From Halocafeteria seosinensis (lineage: Eukaryota > Sar > Bigyra > Bicosoecida), in the NCBI GenBank assembly GCA_001687465.1, contig LVLI01000173.1:104103-168102 (forward strand): DNA of 64,000 nucleotides. The letters run 5' to 3'. Both the position numbers and the translations under genes were made by a program. Shown in pieces: positions 62,501 to 64,000 of this stretch. The notes beneath the pieces are model-generated. The model saw only the letters and a program-made list of their open reading frames with translations. It searched no databases and was not told where the DNA came from. Numbering within the stretch: position 1 is the stretch's first letter; every line of letters starts with the position of its first letter.

Positions 62501-64000
62501 TCCTTTTGAGCCACATTTGTACCCGCATATACCACCGGCACCCCAACCGTTAATAGCCCCAGTTGAACTACAACCAAAGACTATCGCATACTGCGTTTCT
62601 TCCCTCAGTATGAAACCACCTGTATCGGCAACGATACCATTTACTGTTGCAACATCTCGGACCATAGGAGCCTTTTCAATGGAGTCAACCGACCGGTCGA
62701 TGGCAAACAGCCCCGCAAATTCCGACGGTGCCGACAGATCGATGACACGATGCCCACCATCAATTGTCTCATAAGCGCGCAGTGAAATATATGCATCATC
62801 AGTGTAATTTGAATCCTTCCAGTGACAGTCCATTTTCAAAACGATTACAGCCTCAAGGTTTTCTATTTTTTCCCTCGAAAACTTCCTGTATTCGAAGCAC
62901 GGATCCCTTCCGGCAATCACTGAAGCCCTTCTGTCCCCTGTTCTTGCCTGAAACCAAAAGATTGGCGGCTCTGTGTTCCTATGCATCCAAACGTCACTAC
63001 GCCAACGAGATACGCCATTCAATTTGTATAGCTCTCCTTGAATCATGCTTACATTACGTGCAGGACCTACAATCCGCGGGGAGGACCCAAATCCCACAAC
63101 CGGTTGAGACCATGAAACCGAGTATCTCAGTTCAACGTCCGGGGAGCCAGTTTCCATACTGCCTAGAATTCCACCACCAACTTTTTCATACATATCTCCC
63201 GAAGCATAACAATTTGTGACGGACACGCTACCATTCCGAACCGCAGTGTAGCCTCCGAGTATACCACCTGAATAGTCTCCCTTAATATCACCTGTAGTGT
63301 AACTGTTCCGAACCCCTAGCATGCCATCCGAGGATGCCGCGAACGAACCACTGATGCCGCCGCTCCTATCACCGATAGCATAGCCAATTGTATGGCACTG
63401 CTCAATTTGTGCTGTGCCATTCTTAGCCACAAACGAACCGCATACTCCTCCAGCACCACGACCTTTTATCCTTCCACTGGAAGATGACCGGTTTATTGCA
63501 GCATAGCCTCCCCAGGCGCTTGGTTCCGAACCAGTTATGCCACCAGCTCCGTCCCCTTCAATTGCTCCAGTGGAAATTGAGTCAAGAATTTCGATATGTC
63601 CTCCACGAGATCCACACCCACGACCACATAGTCCACCGCTGTTAGTGCCTGCAATAGTTCCCGAAGAGCTGCATGATTCCATTCTGAAAAATCTCTGCCA
63701 GCTTCGCACGAGAAACGACCCATTATCCCCCGTTTGTCCATCTCTTGTATGGACCTTTCGAATAATCGGTGCTTCTCTGACAGACGAAACGCTGCTATTT
63801 ACAACAAATATCCCTTTGAATCCATCAACACATTGGAGAGCAATTTCATAACCCCCACCATCGAACGCCTCACCAGCATTCAGCGTAATGAATGAGCTCG
63901 GATCGAAATAATCACTCCAGAGGAAGCTGCAAGTTTGCTCAAACGTGTATGTAGATATATTGTACATTAAACAAGGCACAATACCCTCATCGTTTACGAA
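56600..64000 (-). CDS. Tandem paralogue of the six-module GLUG receptor-like gene, 5' part outside the window
   Basis: The frame is open from the right edge of the window to the stop at 56600, at least 2466 residues. It contains the end of the module-2 cap and modules 2-6 of the neighbouring gene's layout, the stalk, a membrane helix (GFIIGLALVLLFFIIYRRTR) and a tail with DPAELYAVHLGIPANKF, VKVVSVNTPNVR, WKARVLAEPPPLVEIEM and KKEFGQALPSG. Exonic, no intron seen. The ectodomain is almost identical to 48088-53973, whereas the last 1.5 kb (module end, stalk, tail) is clearly diverged but alignable. No stop or frameshift interrupts it, so it appears functional. The first module and start must lie beyond position 64000. 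Confidence 0.85.
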   Translation of the reverse strand, partial: FVNDEGIVPCLMYNISTYTFEQTCSFLWSDYFDPSSFITLNAGEAFDGGGYEIALQCVDGFKGIFVVNSSVSSVREAPIIRKVHTRDGQTGDNGSFLVRSWQRFFRMESCSSSGTIAGTNSGGLCGRGCGSRGGHIEILDSISTGAIEGDGAGGITGSEPSAWGGYAAINRSSSSGRIKGRGAGGVCGSFVAKNGTAQIEQCHTIGYAIGDRSGGISGSFAASSDGMLGVRNSYTTGDIKGDYSGGILGGYTAVRNGSVSVTNCYASGDMYEKVGGGILGSMETGSPDVELRYSVSWSQPVVGFGSSPRIVGPARNVSMIQGELYKLNGVSRWRSDVWMHRNTEPPIFWFQARTGDRRASVIAGRDPCFEYRKFSREKIENLEAVIVLKMDCHWKDSNYTDDAYISLRAYETIDGGHRVIDLSAPSEFAGLFAIDRSVDSIEKAPMVRDVATVNGIVADTGGFILREETQYAIVFGCSSTGAINGWGAGGICGYKCGSKGHVQITTCSSFGEITGDNAGGIVGSDFASENGVGIVSGAMRSPTRGTVSMSSSSPCDGPAEPLASSTHEDGLEGLSNSMSNGHVQGYKAGGIAGSDTGKSKGNVCIFRSASLGNIEGTYSGGIVGDNAGLERGSVTVSQAYSEGSIKCRGGGGICGADTGANGGSVEIRNSYSRGDILGKEAGGLCGHRAGIDGGRLLIHTSYASGMIKEEDRSGGMLATVSDGLNKWRPAEHVEIKYSVSSPPISGQSTGELITVSEGNSDDLDDIDSCLYQFGENVQWSSAIWQCVMDEPPILSFQDRELPTLRQLFDRKSRLECASARHPPVPRELVQQQSISADEARDMADSFRDNDDECIHYNGSKLLFQLVCENLVWRKYNQGKAYITLAPGEVFDGNNHRINLWTIKTFRGLFAISNWGIHRFSEAPRIINLHTDGGKTVPGGGFIVRKGQTNFTVDSCSSSGTIDRLGGGIAGRNTAGGEFDYRPSKAVLSNCYSTGKIGGDGAGGIVGARAGRSFKGKVAISKSYSTGAIEDGGSGGIIGQASGSVEISECFSVGNIGSESGGIGGQKTGTGTNPGTTIADSYSRGEISGWKSGGILSKKTGLVSVERAYASGSIVDGAAGIMWEAIDSVNIKLAVALPPLFSEGFQNVTATGNSDQLSSIRGQLYSVSSAASEHRWSETIWVAGPAGEFPYLRYQIGESANSSLPHLSRDEWPQVRQDLRTSVLDGTEISGCITYEHAIRRFQLTCDFEWGRYYSGSMYLSLKAYEVFEGNNYLIHLSDSKQFNGIFSVDRQSVTSFDEAPIIRNVGTVGGATNTDGGFILRKNQTFAVIECCGSRGTIGGVNYPGGGGICGSKCGSYGGHVVIRKSTSFGNITGDGAGGIAGREAGAHRGRIDIENCYSGEDEGDILGSQAGGILGKRAASDNGTVVVLASFSAGSIKGQGSGGICGGDLGSYHGVGSILDCYTTGIISGDEAGGISGAQTASHGGQVLILNSYASGKTEGTSSGGLVGFLGVSVGRSIQIKNSLYCAPPVADANMTGKFVQLENSDELSAVNDSLNIPGGIVAKWSNDTWHKAGYSLPILMFEKEEYNTSCGRPLLTGDRRQMIIRQGNEGCISYLPEEMLFVLTCSFRWRDVYDNEAYISLRKNETFEGNDYEIDMRSVFEFLGLIGGDTSNSVEFPRLSLSIRQLENSGDSNTKSDCGTITVQNVHMKNGGTSSGGGFIVQGGPGNFVIENSSSTGYIARRAGGICGENTGGNGGHVQVVNSSSTGTIGARGGGIFGRRAAENGGIADVNSCSSTGTIHGENSGGICGSLAGANRGLVRVFQSFSEGEVKSVSGGGIVGPRPAFDHGSVYISQCYTNGNIRGLFSGGIAGSSAARRYGHLIIVNSYTTGGIVGEAAGGICGWGTGLHGGNITVRNVYSSGYPDIHSGPVFGSVAVPMKSVFDSQFTEPNLVELKFSVYRGNNGRAPSFEATNQTVLVQKGNSPTVGDIVGRLYVFANLQRWSEDVWMIYRHDRPPSLAFEGKKTAPASSNSPSISPSPSSTVKATGTVTVSQSSTPSIITTGSPSRTGRNGTTSDDTGSIREGWPTVGEPVPVSTVLPPGFIIGLALVLLFFIIYRRTRNQIIAKNVRDPAELYAVHLGIPANKFSISSGDMGAVPVTVGDAVSSSFSLMAWQSKSSRVNHVQQSGVQRKDVVLEEGSIAHANPLASVPSRAVQSPSMDRDKQQTQTTAKPQEEKQSARVIKRLKPSNILTGKASTTDAEIGSPTAVDDSAIPQVKFVDLASRGPESSTVKVVSVNTPNVRQGHKSSGGTIQVALASSIENPDMRRADTMKLRIRQWKARVLAEPPPLVEIEMEKEDNSDREEKKRAQPVTQCQYGTKKGRNPFSADATNQHYNSSRGFKRKKVAKKEFGQALPSGSAISEYDVSETDDGALKFGSTASNSLKKSARLSLRDMRQGSRRTQVK
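58115..64000. repeat. Near-identical tandem copy, right member
   Basis: Counterpart of 48088-53973; the repeat reaches the window edge and probably continues. Confidence 0.9.

Noticed and set aside
1-64000. CRISPR arrays, insertion sequences or bacterial operons
   Set aside because: The regular repeats here are protein-coding (LRR exons and GLUG repeats), introns are abundant, and no transposase, terminal inverted repeat or spacer-repeat pattern was seen.

Overview
This is nuclear DNA of a eukaryote, most likely an alga or other protist. The evidence is spliced genes with GT-AG introns of about 57-84 bases, large multidomain secreted and membrane proteins, an SLC22-like transporter and a melted/VEPH-like PH-domain protein. 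I see no bacterial operon structure. I cannot name the lineage from the sequence alone.

Most of the window is one gene family. Its building block is a module of about 350-450 residues. It starts with a DLR..I..G...C cap, continues through 5-10 GLUG-like repeats of about 31 residues (GGIxG...CYSTGxIxG, predicted beta-solenoid), and closes with a GNSxDLxxIxGxLY...W...PxLxFQ segment. One to six modules are combined with a Ser/Thr/Pro stalk and one of three endings: (A) a single membrane helix plus a conserved cytoplasmic tail, (B) a short basic C-terminus with an LPxQRPxR motif and no helix, or (C) a Cys-rich segment and a polytopic membrane region. Two members carry leucine-rich repeats (LRRs) in place of GLUG modules or in front of them. 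Each LRR is a separate exon, nearly always exactly 72 bases with phase-2 introns.

Layout. 0-0.3 kb: C-terminus of a probable class C paralogue. 0.5-5 kb: two single-module GLUG genes (-). 6.2-12.7 kb: two-module polytopic gene (+). 13.7-16.0 kb: nine-exon LRR gene (+). 16.3-17.2 kb: alpha/beta hydrolase (-). 18.2-19.4 kb: frameshifted relic of a class A 3' end. 20.0-29.8 kb: 31-exon gene with 28 LRRs, three GLUG modules, a membrane helix and a tail (-). 31.2-32.3 kb: two decayed Cys-rich fragments. 32.7-37.9 kb: melted/VEPH-like gene (-). 38.7-40.5 kb: SLC22-like transporter (-). 41.4-43.8 kb: ten-repeat GLUG gene (+). 43.8-46.1 kb: relics of the neighbouring transporter/GLUG gene pair. 46.5-55.9 kb: six-module class A gene (-). 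56.6 kb to the end: a tandem paralogue whose ectodomain is nearly identical over at least 5.9 kb while its tail has diverged.

Taken together this looks like a rapidly evolving cluster of cell-surface receptor or adhesion proteins. Diversity appears to arise from symmetric LRR exons, module duplication, swapping of C-terminal anchors, gene conversion and pseudogene birth. A role in recognition (defence, symbiosis, mating or adhesion) is inference. Coordinates, splice sites and motifs were read by eye; no database search was run. Where an open frame began at a non-ATG codon, I chose the first suitable ATG.
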